Below, in pieces: positions 10,046 through 21,477 of a stretch of 64,000 nucleotides of DNA (within the stretch, counting starts at the first letter, position 1; each line of letters begins with the position of its first letter). Position numbers and translations under genes: made by a program. Source of the stretch: Biomphalaria glabrata (taxonomy: Eukaryota > Mollusca > Gastropoda > Planorbidae); NCBI RefSeq assembly GCF_947242115.1, contig NC_074719.1, positions 43,674,384 through 43,738,383 of the forward strand, written 5' to 3'. The notes below the pieces were generated by a model. The model worked only from the letters and a program-made list of their open reading frames with translations, made no database searches and was not told the DNA's origin.

Positions 10046-11744
10046 TTTCTCGCCTGACCACTCAACACACAACAAACACTATCGATTGGTAGTCTGGTCA
10101 TGGTTAGATCTAGATTCGCTTTCAGTATGCTGAGGGAAGTGACGTATGCCGAGGCCCCCACCCCCAAAAAATAAGAACCCCGGTATTTTTTTAGACTCTA
10201 GGGTTTTACAGTCTAATTTATTAAATCTAAATGTTTCTAAGCATTTAAATAAAAAAATGATAAAATGTTTATTATCACAACGTTTTTCATGCAGAATGTA
10301 AATATGTCCATAGGTCAAATTTGAAAAACCATCGGAGTTTCCCTTTAAAATGAAGAAAAGTAATAAAATGTCATTAAGAACAAATGTTTTACATTTTGTA
10401 GCTCTCTAATCTATGAATATTGATTATTTTGTCACAATTTCACTATGTTTATGTAATATGTTTTAAAGGGGGGGGGGTGAAGGTAATGGAAGAGGTGAGA
10501 CCGTGAGCTAAAGTACTGGGTGACAATTCTGACTGAGAGTACTTCTTGTTTTCTGTAGCTCAACATAGTAAACTATAAGACATTATTACGATCAAAAGTG
10601 TGCACATACTACAAAGCTAAATCACAAGAAAAAAAGTTTTAATGACTAACACGAGAATATATATTAACATTAGATTTTGGAGGAAAAGGAAAGAAAAAAA
10701 ACACACCGAATGTCCCATTGACATGTTTCAGCATCAAGCATGGGATATTTCTTTGTCATTTCTCTCCTCGATGCACAATATGCCACACCTCAATTGTGTT
10801 CATCAGGCACGCGTATTTCATTCATTAGTTGTCACAGCTTGCAAAGTAACCAGCTGCTCACAACATTGAACAAAGAAAGTCTGCCGCAAGGGGGGGGGGG
10901 GGCGCCTGCACAAACCCTGCTCCTGCTTAACACGTAATGCATTAAATAACAGCCTTTTCCTGGAAAACTTAAAATAAAAAGTATTTTACAAAAAAAAAAT
11001 ATTTAAAAAATATATTTGTGGAAAGAACTGCACATTTACAACCATATTTCTCAATACTGTAAGGTCTATTGCCTCATTTCTATATCAAACAAAATGACAA
11101 AATGTTTAGTAATTAATAAATCGATTAGCTTTTTTTAAATTGATTCATGCTTTGTTTGGTTTAATGAATAATTGTTTAAAGATTCGATCCGAGAATGAGA
11201 AGTGAAAGAACTAACGTGAACAAGATTGGTACCTGACGGACAGAGTGAGTGGACATATGCTTGGTACAAATCATGATGCTAACATACTTTAAGAGTTAAA
11301 AGTTCTTGTCTAGAAATTTCTTGAAAAGAAAAAAAAAGAGAAAAAATATTGTTCTAGATCTAATGAAAAACCCTAATTAACCCTTCTATAACTCCAGGCG
11401 GATCGAACCAAACTCTAGTTCTGTTTCTCCATTCTTTTAGGCGGGAAAATTAACTGTCTCTTCTTGTTCATCTAAACAGCCGGTCCATATCAAGTGCTAA
11501 ACAGTGCGCTGGAGCGCATCATAAGCGTCGGCGCAGGCGCAGAGTTATCACAGTTGTTTTTGGAGACTTTGAGAATAAGTATTAAAATTAAATTGTGAAA
11601 AAAAAATGTATAAAAGAATAAAACAAAAAGGGACATCAAATGTTCTATGCTAGTTATATGCATATATTCTGGTGGGATTTTTATCTGTATTAAACAGTAT
11701 GTTGTATTTTCAAGTTTAATTATCAGTCAAACACGTTTTATTAC
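10046..11744. other. Intergenic, nothing coding recognised
   Basis: AT-rich, with G homopolymers at about 10468-10477 and 10890-10902 and poly-A runs. No gene or repeat boundary could be supported. Confidence 0.5.
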
Positions 11745-11890
11745 TGAGCGCCTAAAGGCAGCACGGAAAACCAACTCCTAGATACCCCCTCACCCCCACC
11801 GGTCCACAAATGAGATTGGACCAAAAGCGCTCTGAGCATGCTATAAGCATGAAAGTAGCGCTATATAAAAGCTATAATAATAATAATATT
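11745..11890 (+). mobile_element. SINE2 3' part
   Basis: It matches the body and tail of the minus-strand copies at 19162 and 20190 ('gagcgcctaaaggcagcac', 'aaaccaactcctagatac', 'gagcatgctataagcatg', 'tagcgctatata') and ends in an (ATA/AAT)n tail. The tRNA-like head is missing. Confidence 0.8.
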
Positions 11891-11956
11891 ATTATTATTT
11901 CAATATGAGAGCTTTCATAGCCCACAGCTGTGCCATAAACCATTACTTTTGCACAA

Positions 11957-12348
11957 GAGATGACTGCCCGCATTCATTTTCTTATAAAATCTAAAAATGA
12001 AAATTGTGGTGGTTACAAATTATTTTCAAAGGAAATATCTAAAAAGTGCGAATTACTTCCAGGTCAGTTGGAAATAATCGTGAAAAACAAACCAAGGTCA
12101 AGGACGCTAAATTGAACTTCACTGTTGCCAACTAAATTAAAAACTACTAAAGGAGATGACTGCAGCATTCATTTTCTTATAAAATCTAAAAATGAAAATT
12201 GTGGTGATTACAAATTATTTTCATAGGAAATATATAAAAAGTGCGAATTACTTCCAGGTCAGTTGGAAATGTTCGTGATAAACAAACCAAGGTCAAGGAC
12301 GCTAAATTGAAATTCATCGTTGCCAACTAAATTAAAAACTACTAACGG
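11957..12348. repeat. Tandem duplication, two copies of ~196 bp
   Basis: 'gagatgactgc' at 11957 and again at 12153 start two copies that stay nearly identical through 'cttataaaatctaaaaatg', 'cttccaggtcagttgg' and 'ccaaggtcaaggacgctaa'. The difference is a few per cent, suggesting a fairly recent local duplication. It is not coding. Confidence 0.9.
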
Positions 12349-12445
12349 AAGAGCTCAGAAAACAATTGATTCTGCAGAGCTAAAAAATGCTCAGAAATAA
12401 ATCCAAGAACTACGAAACAAACTTTTTATCAACACATCATTTATT

Positions 12446-12690
12446 CTGTGTGAGGCGCCGTGGCTGAGTGATAAAGCGCTTCGCTTCCGGGGGTCCCGGG
12501 TTCGAATACTGGTGAAGACTGGGATTTTTAATTTCGGGATCTTTGGACGCCTCTGAGTCCAGCTCTAATGGGTACCGGACATTAGTTGGGGATAAGTGAA
12601 AGCAGTTGGTCTCTCGTTAACCGTGACCACTGACACAGATAAACGTTACATCATCTGCCCTATACATCGCAAGGTCTGAGAAGGGAACAC
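12446..12690 (+). mobile_element. SINE1, forward orientation, best tRNA-like head
   Basis: The head GGCGCCGTGGCTGAGTGA, then AAGCGCTT and GGGTTCGAATAC, reads like a Ser/Leu-type tRNA A and B box (RNA polymerase III internal promoter). The body 'ctctaatgggtaccgg' and tail 'tgccctatacatcgcaagg' follow. 'tttattctg' on both sides is a possible target duplication. It is not a functional tRNA gene, because no 3' acceptor stem closes the head. Confidence 0.88.
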
Positions 12691-12714
12691 ACATTTCTTT
12701 TATTCTGAGCGATA

Positions 12715-13700
12715 GATACATTCGCAGATGACTGTGCCCTAAATGCCTCAAACAAAGAAGACCTTCAAAAAAGCCTGTCCCTCTTCGCCAACGCCTGCAA
12801 AAATTTTGGCCTCACCATAAATGTAAAAAAGACAGAAGTGCTCAAAAAAAATCTGTCACCAGAACCAGACATTCTTATAAATGGCCAGAAACTAACTACC
12901 GTTAAAAAGTTTGTCTATCTAGGAAGTACCATATATCAGCCAACGCCAACCTAGCTGATGACGTAGACTTCCGTGTTGCTCGTGCCAGGGCTGCTTTTGG
13001 CAGAGTTCAAGGACAAGTGTAGCAACGGAGAGGGCTCAGCGTATCTACTACGCTGAAATTCTACAGTGCTGTAGTTCCCCCGTCACTTCTATATGCATCA
13101 GAGTCCTGGACCTTATACTCCCGCTACATAAAAAACCAAACTCCTTCCACTTACGCTGTCTAAGGAGTATTCATAAAGTACGACCAACAACCAGATAAAA
13201 AAATCTTAAAGCTGTCCAAAATGAATAGTATCAATGCGTCAGTAAAAAGGTCCAAACTTCGTTTGGTGGGACATGTAGTCCGCATGCCAGACAATCTCCT
13301 CACCAAACGACTTCTGTACGGGGAGTTGTGTACAGGAAAGCGCTCCGAGTGGCGTCAATACAAGCGCTAAAAAGACACTCTTCAAGGAGTGTGACATCAA
13401 CATTCACGGCTGGGCAGCATTAGCTCTCGATCGCTCCTCATGGCGAGAAGCTGTGAGTCTCGGAGTCTCGAGATATGAAACAAGAAGAGTGGCCAGCGTG
13501 AAAAAGCGCCGAACCAACAAGAAAGCTGAGAGAAGAAGCAGGCCTATCTGCAACTGAACTAATATACCCATGCCACGTGTGCGGTCGGCATTTTAAAGCG
13601 AGGATTGGACTTTACTGTCATCTTCGAGAAATGTGCACATCTTCGATCACGAAGGAAGAGCTTTACACCGGATGCACCAAAAAGGTTTTTATTTTTACAG
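12715..13700 (+). mobile_element. Decayed LINE: end of RT domain to C-terminal zinc finger
   Basis: In changing frames it encodes the catalytic FADD box (FADDCALNASNKEDLQ), the following LTINVKKTEV and VKKFVYLGSTI blocks, ADDVDFRVARARAAFGR, LLYASESWTLYSR, and finally PCHVCGRHFKARIGLYCHLR. This is the order seen in the last third of RTE/Jockey-like LINE proteins. Several frameshifts and stops make it dead. The endonuclease and the first half of RT are absent, consistent with 5' truncation. Confidence 0.8.
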
Positions 13701-14027
13701 TTTTTTTCTTCCGCCATGTTTAATAATCTCCAATAGAAAATCAATGGTTTTAATTAGTTCTAGATCTAATTAAAAGCGACAATTAACTTCTTTTATTAGT
13801 TCTTTTTCTAGATATAGGTTTTTAAAAAAAACGTATAACTTAATTGTTCTAATAAGTCACAGCGGGTTTGTTCGTATTAATTCTTGCTATAATCAAAAGG
13901 AGTCTTTATTTAATTTAGTATTGACAAAGATTTCTCATCCATTTTTTTCCTTATTGTCAGTCTGTTATTCATGAAAATGTTTTTCTTCAATAGCTGGAAA
14001 GGGATTAGTGTATAAGTAGCTATCCAG

Positions 14028-14278
14028 CTCTAGACCGCAACAGATGGAGAGAGACAGTGACCAAAAAAGCTATGCACAGTGAAAGTACATGGGTCTCAGC
14101 TCAGGAAGAAAAACGTACAATCCGAAAAACGGCCAGCTCCTCTACCACCGAAGCAAAAGCCACCTTAACCTGCGCTATCTGTGGACGGGAGTGTCTCTCC
14201 AAAATAGGGCTCCACAGCCACATGAGGAAGTGTGCTCTGAGATGAACCATACTCGTTCTACTACTAAAGGAGGCCAAT
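14028..14278 (+). mobile_element. Short LINE 3' piece (zinc-finger tail)
   Basis: It starts 'agctctagaccgcaacag' and encodes SSSTTEAKATLTCAICGREC followed by LSKIGLHSHMRKCALR, with finger spacing C-x2-C...H...C. It ends 'ctaaaggaggccaataa'. The 5' boundary coincides with that of the copy at 7546, and the sequence corresponds to the last ~200 bases of the LINE fragment at 62105-62770. Confidence 0.8.
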
Positions 14279-15127
14279 AAGCTATCCATCTTTAGAAAGA
14301 AAAAAAAATTAGCAATAAGAAAACGTCCTTTTTAGATTCCGAAATGAAGGTGCGCACTGCCAGAAACCAGACTTAGAAGGTTGTTGATATTAGAAGAGAG
14401 GGAACGATTACCGCCCAAGTCTAGGGCCGATATGAAGAGACAGTTCAAAAGGCAGTTGTTGTTAAAATGTATTTGTGATGTCCTGTAAATAAACATCGTT
14501 GCCTCGTTGAGTCGCCTCCCTTAAGCTATTACATTATATCGAAATATTAAAGTAACTTGCAATTAAAGAGTGTGTAATATTTTTTTTTACTAGAAAACAT
14601 CAAAAATGACTTTGCCAGTGTTGTTTGTGGCAAAATATGTAGGTCACTGCATGGTCTGTGCACGTTAAGTATGACAGTCTTTCAGTTTCATTGAACCAGC
14701 AATTTCAATGCATGAATTACTTAAAAATGTAAAATATTATCTTTAACGTGCATGTACATACAACAAGATCTAGCAGTATATGTCATTTTACTATACCGTA
14801 AGTAGAGAATGACTCTACGGTTGTAGAATATTCGTATTACACAAATAACAAACTAGTGTTTAAGAGGGAAGACATATTAGGAACTCCATTTATTACGTAA
14901 ACACAAGCGGTGTTGCACTGACGCGCTAGTGTGCAAATGTACATATAATACCAATGTTACAGGCAAAGCGACATACCCTATTCCTAGATCTTTGAGATCT
15001 AACTAGCCTTTTGTGTATATATCCTCTAGCTATTGAACAACCTATTATTGAAGATGAGTCTTCTAGACCTTTTGACAAGAAAACTAAATGCAGTTATAAG
15101 TCAGAAAATCGATTTCAGATAATTAAC
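14279..15127. other. Intergenic with possible LINE ends
   Basis: 14380-14500 contains 'aagagacagttcaaaaggc' and a short UTR that may be a different LINE 3' end. 14610-14680 carries 'ggcaaaatatgtaggtcac', a trace of the zinc-finger tail family. The rest is unassigned. Confidence 0.4.
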
Positions 15128-15299
15128 TAAAGGCGGTAGGTCGTTGTGCTGGCCTCATGACACCCTGCTAGTTAACTGTTGTCCAAAGAAAAAGATTGCC
15201 TTAACATCGTCCGCCCTGTGAATTGCAACGTCTTAAAGGGAAACTTTACTTTACTTTACGCCAGAAAGCTAAGCTCCTAACCGCTCAGCCACCGCGCCC
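15128..15299. mobile_element. Composite SINE1: forward body/tail joined to a reversed head
   Basis: 15128-15252 is the body and tail of SINE1 in forward orientation ('ggcggtaggtcgttgtgctg', then '...aaagggaaactttactt'). From about 15256 the sequence becomes the head of SINE1 in reverse ('ctcctaaccgctcagccacc'). The reversed piece lacks its body, so this is either two truncated insertions or one inverted rearrangement. Confidence 0.65.
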
Positions 15300-15365
15300 C
15301 TAGATAAATAACTTCTATAATTATATGTTTTCAAATTTTCTTTTATTTCTACATAATAATCTTAA

Positions 15366-15439
15366 ACTCTTTCTCTCCGTAATTATTTACCACATTCTGG
15401 TGGAATCGACGCTGGTATCGTCAGTTCGGAGAGAAAGAG
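15366..15439. mobile_element. 74-bp micro-MITE with TTAA target duplication
   Basis: TTAA at 15362-15365 and 15440-15443 flank the inverted arms ACTCTTTCTCTCCG / CGGAGAGAAAGAGT, a perfect 14-base match. The ~46-base centre matches the copy at 4155-4227 in opposite orientation. It is a piggyBac-like non-autonomous element by target site (inference). Confidence 0.82.
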
Positions 15440-15491
15440 TTAAACCGTCCCGGACACCACTGAGAGGACTACAACGCTCCCACAGATCCAC

Positions 15492-15705
15492 AGCAGGGTG
15501 TCATGTGGCCAGTACAACGACCAACCGCCTCTATTTCACCAACTAAAGTCAAGTACCCATTAAAATTGGATCAACTCGGGGGTGGGGGGGGGGGGGGGAA
15601 TTGTTCTAAAAATCCCGAAATTCTAAATTCTAGTCTTCCCCAAGATTCGAACCCAGGACCCTAGGTTATGAAGTCAAGCGCTTAACCACTCAGACACAAA
15701 GTATA
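15492..15705 (-). mobile_element. SINE1, reverse orientation, 3' truncated
   Basis: 'gtcatgtggccagtacaacg', 'aagtacccattaaaattgg', a B-box-like 'gattcgaacccagg' and 'gcgcttaaccactcag' follow the SINE1 order. A G homopolymer (15580-15598) interrupts the body, and the pol III tail end is missing. Confidence 0.8.
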
Positions 15706-16248
15706 GGGTCTAAAAAGACTAAAAAGATATTTGAATTGAAATAAATATACTTAATGTTAAGAGTTAAGAGAGATTTAATAATATTTAGTCTTACAAGTAA
15801 TCCAATGTGTCAGTACCCTAATATTAATTAAGTGTATTGTCATTAAGAGGGACATGGTCGTCACTTTCTTAAATCCGGCCCTGTTGCCTACTCCTAAAGC
15901 TTACTAATATGTTTAACTAATAACAGCACTAGATGTGATAACAATTATTATATGTATTACGTCATGCATAGATAGTGTTTTTACGGGAAAAACAGAAATA
16001 AACTTTCTAGAAAGTCTATCAGTCTCTTTTTTTTTTTACTAATTGAGTTTATGGCATAATAGGAATATAATAATAATAATAAAACCCTCCAAATCATGAA
16101 ATTACATTTATTATAAAATCGGCAATATTGTTTCTTTCTAAATTTATTACCCTTGTTATTACTATTATCAACCTATGCATAATTCTTATCTTTTCTTATA
16201 TAATACAAGTCAGAAACTATAGAAAAATATTGAGTACTAGCAGTACGA
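15706..16248. other. Intergenic, AT-rich
   Basis: No gene. It ends with the left target-site duplication (ACTAGCAGTACGA, 16236-16248) of the LINE that follows. Confidence 0.5.
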
Positions 16249-18216
16249 TACAAGACAGAACATGGAAATTGATAGATGAGAGGAAAGAGGCCAAACGTAG
16301 ACGAGATCAGAAAAATGAAACACAGGATCGCAGCCTAGCGGAAGAAACCTATAGGGAAGCAGATCTGAAAGTAAAGAGAAGCTGTCGGCAAGATAAACGG
16401 GACTGGATTGAGCAGAAGGGACAAGAGGCACAAGCAGCTGCAAAGCAGAAATGACACAAAAACCCTCCATCGTATTGTCCGAGATCTCACTGGAGCAAAG
16501 AGTGGACATGGGGCACCAATAAAAGACAAGCAAGGCAAAACTTTGTTATCGAAAGAAGAACAGGATGCAAGATGGGTAGAGCACTTTAAAGAGACCCTTA
16601 ACCAACTGTCGCCAGACCTAACTTACATATTCAAGGACCCCTCTCCAGACAATGATCTCAAGGTCAAGACAGACCCAATAACTGCTGAGGAGGTTACCAT
16701 GGCCATTGCATTGCTAAAGAATAACAAAGCACCAGGACTAGACATGATATCAGCAGAAATGCTAAAATATGGGGGACAGTGCATTATTAACAGAATGACT
16801 GATCTCTTAAATCTCTGTTGGCGAACTTCAAAAGTCCCAGAGGACTGGCAAAAGGGAGTGATTGTAAAGCTTCCAAAAAAGGGCAACTTGGCAGACTGCA
16901 ACAACTGGAGGGGCATTACTCTCCTCTCTGTCCCAGGCAAAGTTTTCAGCACCGTTTTGTTGAGACGGCTTCAACAGTCTGTAGATGAAAGGCTCAGAGA
17001 AGAACAAGCAGGTTTCCGAAGAGGCAGATCATGTACAGAGCAGATTTTCGTTTTACGAAATATCATAGAACAAAGTCTTGAGTACCAACAACGGCTAACG
17101 ATCAGTTTCGAGGACTTCAAAAAAGCGTTTGATAGTGTCCACCGAGAATCACTATGGAAAATAGTTAGAGAATATGGTATACCAGAAAAATTCGTCCAGA
17201 TCCTACGACACCTTTACAGTCAGTCTAGTTGCTGCATTAAAACAGAAGAGGGAACAACAGAGTTTTTTTACAATCGAGACAGGTGTGAGACAGGGGTGCA
17301 TCTTATCTCCCTTCCTTTTCCTCCTAGCCATCGACTACATAATGAGGAGAGCAATGAACCAGACTGCCTTTGGTATTCCATGGCATGAACAACTCCGATT
17401 GACGGACTTGGACTTTGCTGATGATGTTGCACTACTCGAGGCTACAAATAAATGCATTCAAGAAATGACGGAGAGCCTAGACAGAGAGGCACCCAAAATT
17501 GGCCTCCGCATAAACTTAGATAAGACTAAAATTATGCGAGTGGGATATAAGGCAAAGGGTGTCCCCGTCAGACTTGGCGAGTCAAAGCTTGAAGAGCTGG
17601 ACAAGTTCACGTACCTTGGCAGCATCATAACAAATGATGGAGATGCTTACCATGATGTAGCGTGCCGAATAGGAAAGGCAGGGAGCATTTTCCAAAGGCT
17701 GCAGCCTATTTGGACTAGCCAAGCCATTGGACTAGAGACAAAAATACACCTTCTCAACACAATAGTCATTCCAACTGCTACATATGCATGTGAGACGTGG
17801 AAGTCATCTGTCAAAATTGAGAAAAGACTAAATGTGGCTCAACAGAGATGGCTGAGACGGATTTTGGGAGTCAGTTACACAGACCGGATCTCAAACAAGG
17901 AAATCCTTTGCCGAATTGGGAGTCGAACACTTAGTGAGGTTGTGACTGAGCGTCGCATGAGGTTTGCGGGACATGTTCTACGTCAAAATGAATTACGCAC
18001 ACCAAGAGTTGCGATAACATGGAAGCCAAAACGAGGAAAGCGCAAACAGGGACGTCCTCGTATTACCTGGCGACACACCTTCATGGAGGACCTCAGAACA
18101 GTGGACACCAGATGGGAGGAGGCTTCAGACATTGCCAGTGACAGATCATTATGGAGACAGCTTGCCGCCCAATGCGCCGAACGGCGCGGGAGGACCTAAG
18201 TCTAAGTCTAAGTAAG
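16249..18216 (+). mobile_element. 5'-truncated LINE with RT domain, 13-bp target duplication
   Basis: The exact duplication ACTAGCAGTACGA lies at 16236-16248 and 18217-18229. The insert starts in the linker before RT (TWKLIDERKEAKRRRDQKNE) and covers RT block LADCNNWRGITLLSVPGKVF, AGFRRGRSCTEQIF, FEDFKKAFDSVHRE (motif A), GVRQGCILSPFLFLLAID (motif B) and LDFADDVALLEA (catalytic FADD). It ends with RMRFAGHVL and GKRKQGRPRITWRHTF, a stop at 18197-18199, then a (TAAGTC)n-type tail. Two frame changes are seen, near 16440 and near the T-run at about 17270, so it is inactive but otherwise well preserved. Endonuclease and any ORF1 are lost. The layout resembles RTE-like LINEs; the clade is not certain. 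A fragment of a related element is at 57350. Confidence 0.93.
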
Positions 18217-18229
18217 ACTAGCAGTACGA

Positions 18230-18635
18230 ACCGGCTACGCCCGCTGATTTGTTCCTTGGATTTTTTTATTGTTTATTTTGGCCGTAACACCCCCTTCTTC
18301 TTTTTTTTTATTTGAATTTCAATAAACGGGCCACATTTTAACGATCAACCTAATAAACTATTTGAGTTCATGGATTAGTGTCTCTCTAACAATGACATTT
18401 CACGTTCCTCTCTTTTTCCTGAACACATCCTTTCTTTTCATTTTTTTTTATTTTAATAAACGGGCCTGATTTGAAAGATTATAATGCGCCCCCGACACAC
18501 ACATGCACTCATATTTTGGGACCTGTTAATTCTAGCAGCACTTTCACTTATCGCCCCCCCCCCCCCCCAAACCCGAAACAAAAATAAAAAGTTAGTCCTT
18601 CGTACATTCTAGGACTTTTCTTCGGCTTCTCAATT

Positions 18636-18673
<38 letters not shown>

Positions 18674-18904
18674 ACCGTGACCGTCCCCCCCCCCCCGGGC
18701 CCATTTTTTTTTCGGTATTAGACACAGAATACATTTCTTCATAACATCAGTTTCATGCCTAGAGAGAAAAATATGCATCTTCCGAAGGCCTCAATGGAAA
18801 GCCACATTCCTTCTTCCCTGTCTACATTTAGTTATCTATTTTGTTCTCTAAATAAAAAGAAATATCAATTTGGTTTTATTTATTGTAATAGTTTATCTCA
18901 CCCC
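18230..18904. other. Low-complexity intergenic stretch
   Basis: It contains two copies of a T-run followed by 'aataaacgggcc' (near 18310 and 18450), poly-C runs at 18556-18568 and 18687-18697, and an (AT)n microsatellite at about 18639-18670. No coding sequence. Confidence 0.6.
18639..18670. repeat. (AT)n microsatellite
   Basis: Uninterrupted AT dinucleotides over about 32 bases. Confidence 0.95.
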
Positions 18905-19161
18905 TTTTCAATGTAATAATACTAAGGCTTGTCTTCGAGACCAAAGATAGAGGCACATTTCTTATTCCATACGCTAGAACAAATCCGTGCAAGTGCTTCT
19001 TCTTCCCTTGTGCCAATAGAGAATGGAATGGGTTGCTTGAATCAGCCAGGAAAACCAACGACTTAGCAGAGTTTAAGACATTGATTAACATGCATGATTG
19101 ACATATGAAATGCGTATGACGTAATTGTCTTTTTAAAAAGTAACGTCTGTAATATATAAGA
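18905..19161 (+). mobile_element. LINE-B 3' end
   Basis: Decayed coding bases ('aatggaatgggttgcttga', 'cagccaggaaaaccaacg'; core WNGLPESARKT in better copies) are followed by the 3' UTR 'atgacgtaattgtct' and 'aacgtctgtaatatataag'. It shares its end with 9720-10045, 27158-27340 and the minus copy at 30022-30590. A SINE2 tail begins at its end. Confidence 0.75.
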
Positions 19162-19395
19162 TAAAGATTATTATTATTATATAGCGCTACTTTCATGCTT
19201 ATAGCATGCTCAGAACGCTTTGGTCCAACCTCATTTGTTGACCAGGTGGGTGGGGGGTATCTAGGAGTTGGTTTTCCGTACTGCCTTTAGGCGCTCATTA
19301 AACACAACTCTGCCCGAGTCGGGTGTCGAACCTCGAGCCCCCTTCTAGGTAGCCAAGACACGACAAGTTAGCCTCTCGACCACGCTTTCCACAAT
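19162..19395 (-). mobile_element. SINE2 (tRNA-derived), reverse orientation
   Basis: It runs from the (ATT)n tail and 'tatagcgctactttcatgc' through 'ctaggagttggttttccg' and 'acacaactctgcccgagtcg' to the head, whose reverse strand reads GTGGTCGAGAGGC (A-box-like) and GGTTCGACACC (B-box-like). Confidence 0.87.
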
Positions 19396-19457
19396 AAGAT
19401 AAGATAAGGAATGAAGTAGCTCCACTGACTAAATTATAAAGATAAATTTATACCTTG

Positions 19458-19458
<1 letters not shown>

Positions 19459-19504
<46 letters not shown>

Positions 19505-19520
19505 TCTTTCTCTCTCTCTC
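19459..19520. repeat. (CT)n microsatellite
   Basis: Roughly 60 bases of CT dinucleotides with two interruptions. Confidence 0.95.
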
Positions 19521-20186
19521 TTTTCCTGTCTCTCGAAAAAAAAAAAAGACTCTAGATCTCTTTTATTAATGCTATCAGGATTGGTTTTGTTATTATTATT
19601 TAGTGGAAGTGGAAATGATGTAAAGCAAGTTTAAAAAGTTCATTTAAGAGAAAAGAAATAATATACAGGAAGTCCTATGTTCGTGTGTAGAGACGAAATT
19701 GAGATGACTGCTAGTGAACGCGCAATTATGACGACATTAATTGAAAGCGAGGCTGTAGATTAGATAAAGACAGACGGACAGTTGAGGCTGGGCTTTCATA
19801 GAGGTAACATCGTTTATTATAGTGACTGAGACTAGACGTCTGTATTAAACAGTTATATTTCTACATACACCTGCTGATTTATTTTATTATGGAGTGTTGT
19901 TTTGATCTGTGGCCACGAACTCACACGTAATACTTCGCGTACATCAAAACACAATCTATCTACTGATCAGTACAAATTGTACTATATTAAACCTTTCTAC
20001 GGTGATATTTTTAAAAGACTTGATATGGAGACTGCGGTCTTTTGGGGAAATACCGAAAATATAATATAAAGGTTTGATAGAAAGCTTGCGGTTTTTCACG
20101 AATAACGGCCCAAGGTTGCGATTCTGTCAAAAACCGTTCTTAGTGAGCATCTAGGAGGTAAAAGGAATATAGCTTATAGTTGGTTG
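19521..20186. other. Intergenic, nothing recognised
   Basis: AT-rich, no coding potential, no repeat seen elsewhere in the window. Confidence 0.45.
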
Positions 20187-20420
20187 TTTTTTTTATATAG
20201 CGCTACTTTCATGCTTATAGCATGCTCAGAGCGCTTTTGGTCCAATCTCATTTGTGGACCAGTGGGGGGAAGGGGGTATCTAGGAGTTGGTTTTCCGTGC
20301 TGCCTTTATTCGCTCAGTAAACACAACTCTGCCCGAGTCTGGTGTCGAACCTAGAGCCTATTCTAGGTAGCCAAGCCAAGCCACGTTCAAGCGCACTTGG
20401 CCTCTCGACCACGCAAAATT
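20187..20420 (-). mobile_element. SINE2 (tRNA-derived), reverse orientation
   Basis: Second near-complete copy. It shares 'tatagcgctactttcatgc', 'gagcgcttttggtccaatct', the B-box-like 'ggtgtcgaacct' and 'cctctcgaccacgc' with 19162-19395. It has a short internal duplication ('gccaagccaagcc') in the head. Confidence 0.88.
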
Positions 20421-21477
20421 TCATGCAGACACGTACGGCAGTTGATGAGATCTTGTGATCAATCAGTGGTATTTGATAAATATAGATTTTACGTATCTGT
20501 ATAAAAGATAAAGGGAGAGAGAAGGCGTAAATAAATTACAGAAAATAAAAGATGCATGTACAAAATTGGTTATAACGTTACCGATATTAATAGCTATATT
20601 AATTGTTAGACGAACAATAGATCAAGGAGATCATGTGGGCCTACTGTATATAATCAGCTCGTGGTGTATATATATTCAATTCATGTATTTAATTTATATA
20701 TATTCTTTTGAAACAATTCGGAAAAAAATGTAAAAGATAATAATAATATAAGAGATTGTTATGGTAACCAGAGGCTGGAGTTTAGAGACAAATCGTAGAA
20801 GTACTGTAGAAGGTAGTTTCATAGTTTGTTGTATATTAAATAGTTCATCATTTGATGGCGTTGTTGATTCTGTTTGCTTTCATTGATAAAGGAACTAAAA
20901 TAAATGTTGTTTCTCTTCAACGGTACCTAAATATTACATTTCCTCAGTTTCAAGAATAATGTATGTCCTAGACAGTATTGCTTTCACTGCACAAGTAACA
21001 AGAGTCAGCCTTAATCCCAAACACGGGCTTAGAGGGGTAAGCATTCCAAATTTATCACATCCGATTTCTTAGAGTGAATTTTAAACGAAAATGTAATTTA
21101 AAAAATCTAATTTTATTTTGTTATGTCATGTCCATAGACATAAATAAATATAGACTGGCCGATTAAAGAGTTTTATGAAACGATAATTTGTGACTTGCAA
21201 TTTTGTGTAGGCCTACTTTATTATACAGCATTTATGAGCAGTATAAAAGTTAAGTATTCATCTCATCTATTTCAGCCATAACCTATATAAGTATTACAAT
21301 AGTTTTGTTTAATCTCTGAGAATGAAGATCAAGCAACTTTTCGTTATTCGGAAATCCGAATACAATAGATTTACATGTTTTCAAGTTACATGAAGCTACT
21401 TCCTTTTTCCAGTCTATATTTATTGATGTCTATGGTCATGTCTTAATGCTTATTTTTATTATTTTTTAAAACTGCTT
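20421..21477. other. Intergenic, nothing recognised
   Basis: AT-rich, no genes or repeats that I can define. Confidence 0.45.

Noticed and set aside
12446-12530. tRNA-Ser/Leu gene
   Set aside because: A and B boxes are present, but no acceptor stem closes and the sequence continues into the SINE1 body.
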